A DNA stretch of 64,000 nucleotides from positions 124,001-188,000 of the forward strand of contig NZ_LQOW01000025.1 of the NCBI RefSeq assembly GCF_002102185.1. The letters run 5' to 3'. This document shows, piece by piece, positions 35,903-48,716 of the stretch (positions are counted from its first letter, which is position 1; the number at the start of each line of letters is the position of its first letter). A model generated the notes under the pieces. That model had not been told where the DNA came from, made no database searches, and was given only the letters and a program-made list of their open reading frames with translations. Both the position numbers and the translations under genes were made by a program. This stretch comes from Mycobacterium fragae (GTDB taxonomy: Bacteria; Actinomycetota; Actinomycetes; Mycobacteriales; Mycobacteriaceae).

Positions 35903-37342
35903 GTGGCACGTGAATTCTCACGCCAGACCTTTCTGCGTGGCGCGGCTGGAGCGTTGGCCGCCGGCACGGTGTTCGGCTCGATCCGGGCCACCGCAGACCC
36001 GAATCCCACCGGCTGGGAAGGTCTTTCGGCCACCATCGGCGGACACGTGCTGACGCCGGGCGATGGTCCCCAATTCGCCTCGGCCAAACAGGTTTTCAAC
36101 ACCAACTACAGCGACTTGACGCCGGCGGCTGTTGTCACCCCGACGTCGGCGGCGGACGTGCAGAAGGCGATGGCATTCGCCGCCGCCAACCATCTCAAGG
36201 TCGCGCCGCGCGGGGGCGGACACTCGTATGTGGGCGCGTCCACGGCGAACGGCACCATGGTGCTCGACCTGCGCCAGCTGCCTGGCGACATCAATCTCGA
36301 CCCCGCGACCGGATACGTGACCGTGACGCCCGCGACCAGTCTGTATGCGCTACACCAGGCGTTGGCCGCGGCCGGGCGGGGGATCCCGACGGGCACCTGC
36401 CCGTCGGTCGGTACTGCCGGGCACGCCCTGGGCGGCGGGCTGGGCGCCCAGTCCCGGCACGCAGGCCTGATGTGTGACGCGTTGACCGCGGCATCGGTGG
36501 TGCTGCCCGGCGGCCAGGCGGTCACCGCCTCTGCCAACAGCCAACCCGACCTGTTCTGGGCGTTGCGCGGCGGCGGGGGCGGGAACTTCGGGGTGACGAC
36601 CTCGCTGACCTTCGCCACGTTCCGCACCGGCGACGTCGACGTGGTGAACCTCAATTTCCCGCCGCAGTCATTCGCTCAAGTTCTGGTCGGCTGGCAGAAC
36701 TGGCTGCGCACCGCCGACCGCGGCAGCTGGGCGCTGGCCGACGCCACCGCCGACCCGATGGGTCCGCATTGTCGAATCCTCGCCACCTGCCCGGCCGGCT
36801 CGGGTAACGGCGTGGCGGGCGCGATCACCAAAGCCGTTGGGATGCAACCGACCGGGACCGAAAACCACACGTTCAATTACTTGGACCTGGTCCGTTATCT
36901 CGCCGTCGGCAACCTCAACCCGTCGCCGCTCGGATATGTCGGCGGATCCGATGTCTTGCCGACGATGACCGCGCCCGTGGCTCAGGGGATCGCCTCGGCA
37001 TTCGACGCTTTCCCGCGTGGGGCGGGTCGTGCGCTGGTGATCATGCATGCGCTCGACGGCGCCCTCGCCGATGTGGCCCCGGGAGCCTCGGCCTTTCCGT
37101 GGCGTCGGCAGGGGTCGGTGGTGCAGTGGTACGTCGAAACAGCCGGTTCACCAGCGGCGGCCACCGGCTGGCTGCACACGGCACATCAAGCCGTGCGACA
37201 GTATTCGGTCGGCGGCTATGTGAACTATCTGGAGGCCAACGACCCGCCGTCGCGATACTTCGGCACGAATCTGGGCCGGCTGAGCGCCGTACGGCAGCGG
37301 TATGATCCCGGCCGGGTCATGTTCTCCGGGCTCAACTTCTGA
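35903..37342 (+). CDS. Berberine-bridge-like FAD oxidoreductase, probably secreted
   Basis: A 479-residue flavin oxidase with an FAD_binding_4 domain and a C-terminal BBE segment (NYLEANDPPSRYFGTNLGRL). H107 (RGGGHSYVG) and C166 (GTCPSVGTAGH) are at the positions used for double covalent FAD linkage in this family. The N-terminus looks like a Tat signal (SRQTFLRGAAGALAAG, with a possible cleavage after ATA at about 31), but the second Arg of the twin pair is Gln8. GTG at 35903 preferred; a GTG at 35885 would only lengthen the leader. The substrate is probably a sugar, polyketide or alkaloid-like alcohol. Confidence 0.85.
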   Translation: MAREFSRQTFLRGAAGALAAGTVFGSIRATADPNPTGWEGLSATIGGHVLTPGDGPQFASAKQVFNTNYSDLTPAAVVTPTSAADVQKAMAFAAANHLKVAPRGGGHSYVGASTANGTMVLDLRQLPGDINLDPATGYVTVTPATSLYALHQALAAAGRGIPTGTCPSVGTAGHALGGGLGAQSRHAGLMCDALTAASVVLPGGQAVTASANSQPDLFWALRGGGGGNFGVTTSLTFATFRTGDVDVVNLNFPPQSFAQVLVGWQNWLRTADRGSWALADATADPMGPHCRILATCPAGSGNGVAGAITKAVGMQPTGTENHTFNYLDLVRYLAVGNLNPSPLGYVGGSDVLPTMTAPVAQGIASAFDAFPRGAGRALVIMHALDGALADVAPGASAFPWRRQGSVVQWYVETAGSPAAATGWLHTAHQAVRQYSVGGYVNYLEANDPPSRYFGTNLGRLSAVRQRYDPGRVMFSGLNF

Positions 37343-37344
37343 GT

Positions 37345-37405
37345 GCCGAGTGTGGACTTGTTGCACGCAAATCGCGAAAAACCGTGCAACAACTCCACAT
37401 TCGGC
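37345..37405. terminator. 23-bp-arm hairpin between convergent genes
   Basis: Arms at 37345-37367 and 37383-37405 match at 21 of 23 positions (GCCGA...TTGTTGCACG against its complement), with a 15-nt loop containing TCGCGAAAAA. It occupies almost the whole gap between the BBE-like oxidase and the methyltransferase. Very stable; probably a bidirectional terminator and possibly a dispersed palindromic element. Confidence 0.65.
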
Positions 37406-37410
37406 GTGGC

Positions 37411-38142
37411 TTAAGACAGCGTTGCCCGTACGCAGACCGTGACATACGGCAGCGCAAGGCCTTCTTTGTTGGCCAACGCCGGATGAGTGGCCAGCAACTC
37501 GCGCACCTGCTCCAGCGTCTTGGTGCGCACTTCGGCCGGTGAGGTGATGCAGTAGGTGCGGGACGCCACTAGGTCGATCAATGCCTGCGGCGTCAGGTAA
37601 TTCGTCCACTCGACCTGGTGACGCGCCAACCCGGTGAACGGTTCGGGCAGGGTGACCCTGTCGCGCACCGGGTCGCCGTCGCGCCCGATGATGCGGCCCA
37701 GCTCACGCACCCAGCCGAGCCGCTCGTCGCGGGTGTTCCACACCAGGCCCAACCGCCCGCCCGGCCGCAGTACCCGGGCCAGTTCGGGAATGGCCTGCTC
37801 CGGGTTGAACCAGTGCCAGGCCTGCGCCACGAGCACCGCGTCGACGCTGTTGTCCGCCAAGGGAATCTCCTCCGCGGTGCCCAGTAATGCCGGGGTATCG
37901 GGCAGCGATCTGCGCAGTACGTCGAGCATCTCGGGGATCGGGTCGACGGCTACCACGTCCAGCCCGCGTTCCACCAGCCGGGTGGTCAGCTTGCCGGTGC
38001 CCGCGCCGAGGTCGAGTACGTCGCGCGCTTCCGTCGGGAGCAGCCAGTCGATCGCCTCCGGCGGGTACGACGGGCGGCCACGCTCGTATGCGGCGGCTTC
38101 GGCGCCGAACGACAGCGAGGCGGCCCGCTCGGAGCGAGTCAC
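37411..38142 (-). CDS. Class I SAM-dependent methyltransferase
   Basis: A 243-residue methyltransferase of the Methyltransf_11 type. Motif [13 protein letters not shown] is at 42-53, followed by [12 protein letters not shown] and the post-motif [13 protein letters not shown]. The acceptor is unknown. The ATG at 38142 overlaps the metX stop (ATGA), so it is coupled to methionine synthesis; M. tuberculosis has the same order (Rv3341-Rv3342). Confidence 0.88.
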   Translation of the reverse strand: MTRSERAASLSFGAEAAAYERGRPSYPPEAIDWLLPTEARDVLDLGAGTGKLTTRLVERGLDVVAVDPIPEMLDVLRRSLPDTPALLGTAEEIPLADNSVDAVLVAQAWHWFNPEQAIPELARVLRPGGRLGLVWNTRDERLGWVRELGRIIGRDGDPVRDRVTLPEPFTGLARHQVEWTNYLTPQALIDLVASRTYCITSPAEVRTKTLEQVRELLATHPALANKEGLALPYVTVCVRATLS

Positions 38143-39278
38143 CGCGGGCGCGCACCTTCCGCGGCGGCCAATTCGAGGGTCTGTCGGATGAGGTCACCGA
38201 CGGCCTCGGTTTCCAGCAGAAAGCCGTCATGCCCGTAGATCGAGTCCACAATCTGCAGCTCGCTACAGCCGGGCATCAGCTCGGCCAGCTCCTCCTGCAG
38301 CCGCAGCGGGTAAAGCCGGTCCGAGGTGATTCCGGCGACCACCACCGGTACGGGGCAGCCGCGAAGCGCCGCGCTGACCCCGCCGCGGCCCCGGCCGACG
38401 TCGTGGCGGGACAGTGCATCGGTGAGGGTCACGTAGCTGCCGGCATCGAAGCGGGTCACCAGCTTGCTGCCCTGATGCTCCAGGTAGCTCTGCACCGCGT
38501 AGCGACCACCCCTGACCGGATCCTCGGTGCCCTGGGCGTCGTTGGCGAAGCGGGTGTCCAGCTCGACCTCGCCGCGATAGGTCAGATGCGCGAAGCGGCG
38601 GGCGATCTGCAGGCCGGCGTCGGGACTGCGCCCGGTGTCGTAGTAGTCGCCGCCCTGCCAGTCCGGGTCGGCCTTGATGACCGCGACCTGGGTGCTCTGC
38701 GTGCCGATCTGGTCGGCGGTCGCGCGCGCACCCACCGCCAGCAGCAGCCCCGAGCCGACCCGGTCGGGATGGCTGACGACCCACTCCAGCGCCCGCGCGC
38801 CGCCCATCGACCCGCCGACCACGGCGGCGACCTCGCTGATGCCCAGCGCCGCCAGCGCCGCCACGTCGGCCTCGACCTGATCCCGCACCGAGATCACCGG
38901 AAACCGGGAGCCCCAGGGCTTTCCGTCCCGGGCCAGTGAGCTCGGTCCGGTCGAGCCGCGGCAGCCGCCCAGCACATTGGTGGCCACCGCGCACCACCGA
39001 TCGGTGTCGATCGGTGCGCCCGGTCCGGCCACCCCGTCCCACCATCCAGGTGTCGGGTGGCCGGGCCCGGCGGGTCCGGTGATGTGCGAATCGCCGGTCA
39101 GCGCGTGCAACACCACCACGACGTTGTCGCGGGCAGGCGACAGCTTGCCCCACCGCTGGACAGCGATACAGACGTCGTGGATCACCTCGCCGTTTTCCAA
39201 CGTCAGCGAGCCGATGTCGACGATCCCGGTCTCGCCTTCGGCGGGCAGGGCCTGGGTGGGCACGTCGAAGATCGTCAC
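38139..39278 (-). CDS. metX: Homoserine O-acetyltransferase
   Basis: A 379-residue alpha/beta-hydrolase-fold enzyme that acetylates homoserine with acetyl-CoA, the first committed step to methionine. The nucleophile is S157 in [14 protein letters not shown]; catalytic Asp and His lie in SDRLYPLR and YGHDGFL. GTG start at 39278 with AGGAGG upstream. A SAM-IV riboswitch lies about 220 nt upstream on the same strand, so SAM should repress it. The expected metC between riboswitch and metX is missing apart from a short scar. Confidence 0.96.
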   Translation of the reverse strand: MTIFDVPTQALPAEGETGIVDIGSLTLENGEVIHDVCIAVQRWGKLSPARDNVVVVLHALTGDSHITGPAGPGHPTPGWWDGVAGPGAPIDTDRWCAVATNVLGGCRGSTGPSSLARDGKPWGSRFPVISVRDQVEADVAALAALGISEVAAVVGGSMGGARALEWVVSHPDRVGSGLLLAVGARATADQIGTQSTQVAVIKADPDWQGGDYYDTGRSPDAGLQIARRFAHLTYRGEVELDTRFANDAQGTEDPVRGGRYAVQSYLEHQGSKLVTRFDAGSYVTLTDALSRHDVGRGRGGVSAALRGCPVPVVVAGITSDRLYPLRLQEELAELMPGCSELQIVDSIYGHDGFLLETEAVGDLIRQTLELAAAEGARPR

Positions 39279-39337
39279 CTCGGGCCTCCTCGCTGGTGCC
39301 CCGACGGATCGGCCTCGATGTCGTTACCAGTGCTCAC
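39275..39337 (-). pseudogene. metC: Possible metC remnant
   Basis: A 20-codon reading frame starts GTG with [14 protein letters not shown] and ends in QRGGPR; its stop overlaps the metX GTG (GTGA). The first ~14 residues resemble the N-terminus of mycobacterial O-acetylhomoserine sulfhydrylase as I recall it (VSADSNSTDADPTAHW). metC stands exactly here in M. tuberculosis. All catalytic parts are absent. It may be the scar of an internal metC deletion, or merely a short leader reading frame. Confidence 0.4.
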
Positions 39338-39500
39338 AAGCATGCTTTCTGCTGGAAGGTTCGTTGCTCGCAGGACTGCGGACGCCATCTCGAGACGACG
39401 TCAACCGGCGGCCATGCGTTCAGCAACGGCGAGACACGATGGGCCAGCCCAAATAGGCGCGCATCAGGTTTCCCTGTCTACTCGGGGGGCCCGTCACGGC
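39279..39500 (-). promoter_or_regulatory. metX leader downstream of the riboswitch
   Basis: About 220 nt between the SAM-IV aptamer and metX with no intact gene. It holds a 14-codon frame at 39420-39464 (MRAYLGWPIVSRRC), inverted segments such as GGGCTGGCCC that may form the expression platform, and then the possible metC remnant. Whether the small frame is translated cannot be told. Confidence 0.4.
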
Positions 39501-39621
39501 GGACCCGCGCTTGCCGCGTAGCCGGTTGTGGCTACTCAACCTGGTCATCACCCGGGGCACCCCACCGCGGTTGGAGGGTTGCCGACCAGCAAGCCGGGGC
39601 TTGACGCTGGCGCTCATGACC
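39501..39621 (-). promoter_or_regulatory. SAM-IV riboswitch upstream of metX
   Basis: Read on the minus strand, the element opens with GGTCATGAGCG and contains AAGCCCCGGCTTGCTG, CGGCAACCCTCC, CGGTGGGGTGCCCCGGGTGA and closes P1 with ATGACC. GGTCAT (39616-39621) pairs with ATGACC (39543-39548). The downstream part ends in GCGGGTCC, probably the pseudoknot region. This is the actinobacterial SAM-IV consensus. SAM binding should switch off the downstream methionine genes. Confidence 0.9.
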
Positions 39622-39704
39622 GATCTGCAGCCTATCGCACCACGCCGACCCCGTGCCAGCAGGTGCGCCCGCGCAGGCTATCCGGGTACGCGATACTGAA
39701 CGCC

Positions 39705-41942
<2,238 letters not shown>

Positions 41943-42078
41943 CCGCGGTAACTGCGAAGGCCCCAATATTTCGGCAAGAATCCTTTTAGGATTCGTCAAG
42001 ACGTCCGCCCCAGCATTGTCACACGAAGCGCTCCAACGACCTCAGCTCTTTCGTCCACACAGTGAAAAGGGGATATCG

Positions 42079-42702
42079 ATGAATAGCGCAGCGCAGGGCC
42101 CTGGATGGTGGCAGGCATCAGACGGCAACTGGTATCCACCGGAGCAGCACCCTAACTACGCGGCGCCGCCCCCGCCGCAATCGTCGTCTGCTCCTGGTGC
42201 CTATCCCCAGTACTCGGCCCCTGGCGGTCAAAATCTCGGTAGCGGGTCAGCAGCATTCACGAGTGTCGCCGCAAAGCTCCCGCTTCCTGCGTGGCTGCTC
42301 TATGGCGGACTTGCCGTTGCCCTGATCTCGATCTTCCTGCCGTGGGCCAGCGTCAGCGCCGAGGGGTTGGGGGAGACCTTTTCCCTGGGCGGCGTCGATA
42401 TGTTCGGAGCCTTCGTATTAATCGCCGGGAGCGCGGTATTGGTATGGGTAACGTTTACCCGACCTCAGGCGCAACGCTGGGCACCCATCGTGCTGACTGT
42501 TCTGATCGGCCTTCTGGTCATTGACATGATCACTGATTGGTTCGACCTGGATTCGGCAGCGAAGCAAGTCGGGGACTTGGGAGGTCTGAACGTGTCGCCT
42601 GCGGTTGGGATCCTGCTGTACACGGCGGCAGTCGGTTTCTTGGCGGCGCGCATCATCTTTTTCTGGATCAATCGGTCAAAGGCGCAACCAAGGGCCGTAT
42701 AA
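42079..42702 (+). CDS. DUF2510 membrane protein
   Basis: A 207-residue protein. The N-terminal DUF2510 motif GWWQASDGNWYPPEQHP (residues 8-24) is followed by a Pro/Ser/Tyr-rich linker and four membrane segments between about 75 and 200. DUF2510 is a short Trp-rich cytosolic module common in Actinobacteria; its role is unknown. AAAAGGGG before the ATG acts as ribosome site. It sits between the two isocitrate dehydrogenases, but no functional link is evident. Confidence 0.82.
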   Translation: MNSAAQGPGWWQASDGNWYPPEQHPNYAAPPPPQSSSAPGAYPQYSAPGGQNLGSGSAAFTSVAAKLPLPAWLLYGGLAVALISIFLPWASVSAEGLGETFSLGGVDMFGAFVLIAGSAVLVWVTFTRPQAQRWAPIVLTVLIGLLVIDMITDWFDLDSAAKQVGDLGGLNVSPAVGILLYTAAVGFLAARIIFFWINRSKAQPRAV

Positions 42703-42773
42703 CTCGAACTCAAACCAATTGGCGGGCTGTGACTGTGACCAGGCCAAACGGGCGCCCCTTGTAGGGTTGGGAC

Positions 42774-44000
42774 ATGTCTGGCGGACACAAGATCAAAGTC
42801 GAAGGCACGGTCGTAGAGCTCGACGGCGACGAGATGACCCGCGTCATCTGGCAGTGGATCAAGGACATGCTGATCCTGCCGCACCTCGACATCAATCTGG
42901 ACTACTACGACCTGGGCATCGAGCACCGCGACGACACCGACGACCAGGTGACGATCGACTCGGCGTACGCGATCAAAAAGCACGGTGTGGGCGTCAAATG
43001 CGCCACCATCACCCCCGACGAGGCCCGCGTCGAGGAGTTCAACCTCAAGCACATGTGGTCGTCACCCAATGGCACGATTCGAAACATCCTGGGCGGCACG
43101 ATCTTTCGCGAGCCGATCATCATCTCGAACATCCCGCGCCTGGTGCCCGGGTGGAAGAAGCCGATTATCATCGGCCGCCACGCTTTTGGTGATCAGTACC
43201 GCGCGACGAACTTCAAAGTCGACCGGCCCGGGACCGTCACCCTGACCTTCACGCCCAACGACGAGGGCGAGCCGATCGTGCATGAGATGGTGAGCATCCC
43301 CGAAGAGGGTGGCGTCGTGATGGGGATGTACAACTTCAAGGAATCCATTCAGGATTTCGCGCGCGCCTCCTTCGCCTATGGGCTGCAAGAGAACTTCCCG
43401 GTGTATCTCTCGACGAAGAACACCATCCTCAAGACCTACGACGGCATGTTCAAAGACGAGTTCCAGCGCATCTACGACGAGGAGTTCAAGGACAAGTTCG
43501 AGGAAGCGGGACTGACCTACGAGCACCGGCTGATCGACGACATGGTCGCTGCCGCTCTGAAGTGGGAGGGCGGCTATGTGTGGGCGTGCAAGAACTACGA
43601 CGGCGACGTGCAATCCGACGCGGTCGCCCAGGGTTACGGCTCGCTGGGGCTGATGACATCGGTGCTGATGACCGCCGACGGTAAGACGGTGGAGGCCGAA
43701 GCCGCCCACGGCACCGTCACCCGGCATTTCCGCCAGTACCAGGAAGGCAAGCCGACCTCGACCAACCCGATCGCCTCGATCTTCGCCTGGACCCGCGGGT
43801 TGCAGCACCGCGGCAAGCTGGACAACACACCTGAGGTGAGCGAGTTCGCGCAGAAGCTGGAGGACGTCGTCGTGTCCACGGTCGAGGGTGGTCAGATGAC
43901 CAAGGACCTCGCGCTGCTGATCGGCGACGATCAGGAGTGGCAGACCAGCGAGGAATTCCTCGGCGCGATCGCCGACAACTTGAAGAAGGCGCTCGACTAA
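42774..44000 (+). CDS. icd1: Dimeric NADP-dependent isocitrate dehydrogenase
   Basis: A 408-residue eukaryote-like homodimeric IDH. The conserved [19 protein letters not shown] start, [19 protein letters not shown] with the substrate-binding Ser and Arg residues, and the NADP-binding [11 protein letters not shown] are intact. Matches Rv3339c. It shares its last bases with the convergent hydrolase gene: the two stops overlap. Tandem presence with the monomeric IDH implies redundancy or separate regulation. Confidence 0.97.
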   Translation: MSGGHKIKVEGTVVELDGDEMTRVIWQWIKDMLILPHLDINLDYYDLGIEHRDDTDDQVTIDSAYAIKKHGVGVKCATITPDEARVEEFNLKHMWSSPNGTIRNILGGTIFREPIIISNIPRLVPGWKKPIIIGRHAFGDQYRATNFKVDRPGTVTLTFTPNDEGEPIVHEMVSIPEEGGVVMGMYNFKESIQDFARASFAYGLQENFPVYLSTKNTILKTYDGMFKDEFQRIYDEEFKDKFEEAGLTYEHRLIDDMVAAALKWEGGYVWACKNYDGDVQSDAVAQGYGSLGLMTSVLMTADGKTVEAEAAHGTVTRHFRQYQEGKPTSTNPIASIFAWTRGLQHRGKLDNTPEVSEFAQKLEDVVVSTVEGGQMTKDLALLIGDDQEWQTSEEFLGAIADNLKKALD

Positions 44001-44839
44001 CTCGCCGGCGGCTGCAGCGCCCGGTCCGGCCGGCTGTATTGGTCGAGGAAGTCGGTGATGACTTCGGTGATCCGTCCCGGCGCTTCGAACATCGGGATGT
44101 GCCCGAGCCCGTCGAGCTCGGTCACCTGCGTGCCCTCGGGAAGTTGGGCCCGGAAGTACCGGTGGGATCTTGGCCCGGGAAACACCCGATCCTTCTCGCA
44201 GATCACCAGGTGCGCGGGGACGGCGGTGTGCGCCAAGTCCACCAGGCCGGGCAGCAGCAGCGCCTTGATCAGCAACTGGAAGTAGGCCGGGCAGTGCGCC
44301 ACATCGTCGATGATCGCGATCAGCTCGCTGTCGCTGACCCCGTCGGGTGATCCGCTGACCGGCAGGGTGGCCAGTCGGCGGGACAGCGGCAGGTGTAGTA
44401 CGCGCGGGCCGAGCCAGCGCGCCAGCGCCCAGGCCGGCATGCCCAGGACGAACTTCGCGATCACCTCGAATTTGGCCGGGCTCCATCGGGTCCAGCCGCC
44501 GGCCGGGGCGATGCCGGTGACCGTGCGGGCTCGGCCGCGGCTTTCCAGTTCGAAGGCGACCCACCCCCCCAACGAGTTACCGACGATGTGCGCGGTGTTC
44601 CAGCCGAGTTGGTCCATCTGCCGCTCGACGTGGTCGGCCAACACCGACGAGCTGAGGAACCAGGTGCCGGCGTACGGGCCGCCGTTGTGGCCGGCCATCG
44701 TCGGCGCGAACACCTCATAGCGGCCGGTGTCGGCCAGCTGCTGGGCCACGGTCTGCCAGACCAGCTGGGAGATCAGGAACGGGTGCAGCAGAACCACGGG
44801 TTCGCCGGATCCGAGATGAATCGGCTCGCGAGACGTCAT
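43997..44839 (-). CDS. Alpha/beta hydrolase
   Basis: A 280-residue alpha/beta hydrolase. The oxyanion region [12 protein letters not shown], nucleophile elbow [10 protein letters not shown], and late Asp (VICEKDRVF) and His (GLGHIPMFE) complete a catalytic triad. The ester or lactone substrate is unknown. The ATG at 44839 opens the domain at [14 protein letters not shown]. It resembles Rv3338 at its N-terminus, as I recall it. It is divergent from trpS. Confidence 0.88.
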   Translation of the reverse strand: MTSREPIHLGSGEPVVLLHPFLISQLVWQTVAQQLADTGRYEVFAPTMAGHNGGPYAGTWFLSSSVLADHVERQMDQLGWNTAHIVGNSLGGWVAFELESRGRARTVTGIAPAGGWTRWSPAKFEVIAKFVLGMPAWALARWLGPRVLHLPLSRRLATLPVSGSPDGVSDSELIAIIDDVAHCPAYFQLLIKALLLPGLVDLAHTAVPAHLVICEKDRVFPGPRSHRYFRAQLPEGTQVTELDGLGHIPMFEAPGRITEVITDFLDQYSRPDRALQPPAS

Positions 44840-44897
44840 GCTGCCGACAGTAAAGGTGATACCGCCGGTACCGCAAGGCGGCCGTGCGCCGCCGTGA

Positions 44898-46954
<2,057 letters not shown>

Positions 46955-46996
46955 GGAGCTAGACGAGCCAGGGCCATCGGGTTGACGGTAGCAAAG

Positions 46997-47380
46997 TCAC
47001 TGCTGCAAGGCTTTTTCGAACTCTTCACGCATCCGCTCCGCGAACACCGCCGTCGCCTTGAGGGGGCGAAGCATGACGGTGATCTCGTCGATCAGGCCGT
47101 CGTCTCGGGTGTGCACAAAATCGCAGCCCTGAATTTCCAGGTCGCTCACGGTGGCCATGAACATCAGCGCACGACTACCGCCGGTTTCCTGATCGCCGAT
47201 CTCGTTCTCGAAACGAAAGCCTTCCAAAACCCGCGCTACCGCGCCGACGATGGCCGCAACCATCTCTCGACCCCGATAAGGGCGGTGCGCGACCGGACTG
47301 TGCAGCACCACGTCCTCGGCGAAAATACCGCCAATGGTGTCGAATCGGCGTGCTTCGACGGCCGCGCGAAACGCATTCAT
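46997..47380 (-). CDS. SnoaL/NTF2-like protein
   Basis: A 127-residue single-domain NTF2-fold protein: MNAFRAAVEARRFDTIGGIFAEDVVLHSPV is the typical cone-forming helix and first strand. The pocket may bind or convert a small hydrophobic molecule. ATG at 47380; longer frames upstream lack family similarity. It follows the TetR gene by 74 nt on the same strand, so it may be co-regulated. Confidence 0.8.
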   Translation of the reverse strand: MNAFRAAVEARRFDTIGGIFAEDVVLHSPVAHRPYRGREMVAAIVGAVARVLEGFRFENEIGDQETGGSRALMFMATVSDLEIQGCDFVHTRDDGLIDEITVMLRPLKATAVFAERMREEFEKALQQ

Positions 47381-47454
47381 GTCTGCTGACCTCCGGATGA
47401 AAAGTGGTTCACAGCTATGACGCCGCACCGCTACCGGATGTGACATCCCGGCCG

Positions 47455-48060
47455 TCAGGATTCGGTCAGATAGCGCTGCACCGTCGGCCCGATCCAGGCC
47501 ACTACATCCTCGACGGGGGTGGATGCGATCGGCTCGAGCCTGAGCTGGTAACGCGCGAACGCCAGCCCGGCGAGGTGACTGGCCACCAATTCGACACGCA
47601 GCTCGGCATCGGCGACCCCGAATTCGGCGGCGACGCGCTCGGCCGTGGGACCGGCGATGGTGTCGTGCAAGACCTTTCGCGCCTGCGGCTGGATCGCCGC
47701 AGATCGCCACAGCGTCAGGAACGGCTCGAACACGCCACCTTCTTCCCAGTGCTCAAGAAAACGGCGCACGAGTCGCGGGCCGATGTCATCGGGTCCGTCG
47801 TCGAGCAGCGCGTCCAACTGGTGCAGCGGGTGCTCGGGACCGGTCAGCGCCGACGCGGTGAACAGGCCCTCCTTGCTGCCGAAAAAGTAGTAGACCATCG
47901 CGACATCGACACCGGCGTCGGCGGCGATCGCGCGGACGGTGGCTCGCTCGTACCCGTCGCGCATGAAACGGTCACGCGCCACGTCGATGATCCGCTGCCT
48001 GTTCTGCTGACCGGTACGCCACCGGCCCGCGCGGCGGGCTTCCGGCATGCACCGAAGCAT
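47455..48060 (-). CDS. TetR-family transcriptional regulator
   Basis: A 201-residue TetR regulator. The HTH (about 20-65) reads RQRIIDVARDRFMRDGYERATVRAIAADAGVDVAMVYYFFGSKEGLF with a clear recognition helix. The C-terminal ligand domain resembles the TetR_C_17-type of mycobacterial regulators. Start ATG at 48060 or 48048. An inverted repeat TCAACGCTTGTTGA at 48064-48077, just upstream, is a candidate operator that would also affect the divergent methyltransferase. Confidence 0.9.
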   Translation of the reverse strand: MLRCMPEARRAGRWRTGQQNRQRIIDVARDRFMRDGYERATVRAIAADAGVDVAMVYYFFGSKEGLFTASALTGPEHPLHQLDALLDDGPDDIGPRLVRRFLEHWEEGGVFEPFLTLWRSAAIQPQARKVLHDTIAGPTAERVAAEFGVADAELRVELVASHLAGLAFARYQLRLEPIASTPVEDVVAWIGPTVQRYLTES

Positions 48061-48063
48061 ACT

Positions 48064-48077
48064 TCAACGCTTGTTGA
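48064..48077. promoter_or_regulatory. Candidate TetR operator
   Basis: TCAAC-GCTT-GTTGA has perfect 5-bp arms and lies 4 nt upstream of the TetR start in an 83-nt divergent gap. TTCAACGC recurs at 48108-48115. Placement suggests autoregulation and control of the divergent ICMT-like gene. Confidence 0.4.
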
Positions 48078-48143
48078 CCTAGGGGCCTCTCGGGCGTAAC
48101 GTCATTGTTCAACGCAGGATGAAGTATTAATTAGGAGGCTGTC

Positions 48144-48716
48144 ATGGCTGATACACGCGGACGGCGCCTCTGGTGGCGTCATCTCATCTCGGTCCTGCTG
48201 TTCCCGGTCACTGTGACGTTGGTGGTTCCGGCGCTACTGGTGCGATGGCCCGGTGTGTGGCCGTCGGACCTCGGTTTCGCGCTTGCGGTCACCCTCGCCG
48301 TAGCCGGCACCCTGCTGATGGCCGTTGGCCTGGGCCTGGTCGTCTGGACGGTGACGCTGTTTCACCGAGTGGGCGAGGGGACGCTCGGGCTGGGCAACGT
48401 GATGGGGGAGCCGGTGCACCTCGTGGTGCACGGGCCGTACCGGCATGTACGCAACCCGATGATCAGCGGGGTGCTGTGCATCCTGCTCGGGGAAGCGGCC
48501 GTCACGGCGTCCGGTTCGCTGCTCGCGTGGTTTGCGATCTTCTTGGCATTCCAGGCGACAGCAATCCGGTTCTGGGAAGAACCTCATCTCATCGAGCGGT
48601 ACGGCCGTGAATACCTCACCTACCGCGATAACGTTCCGCGCTGGATTCCCCGCATCTCGGCGTGGGAACCGTCAAACCCACCACTGGCCGTCGGCCATGA
48701 CGCGGGCAACCTGTAG
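48144..48716 (+). CDS. Isoprenylcysteine/phospholipid-type membrane methyltransferase family
   Basis: A 190-residue membrane protein of the ICMT/PEMT methyltransferase family. It has four to five membrane segments and the SAM-binding signature HGPYRHVRNPMISG with ...EEPHLIERYGREYLTYRDNVPRWIPR. Bacterial members methylate lipids or small molecules; the substrate here is unknown. AGGAGG lies 6 nt before the ATG. Its 3' end overlaps the convergent nagA by 45 nt. Confidence 0.88.
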   Translation: MADTRGRRLWWRHLISVLLFPVTVTLVVPALLVRWPGVWPSDLGFALAVTLAVAGTLLMAVGLGLVVWTVTLFHRVGEGTLGLGNVMGEPVHLVVHGPYRHVRNPMISGVLCILLGEAAVTASGSLLAWFAIFLAFQATAIRFWEEPHLIERYGREYLTYRDNVPRWIPRISAWEPSNPPLAVGHDAGNL

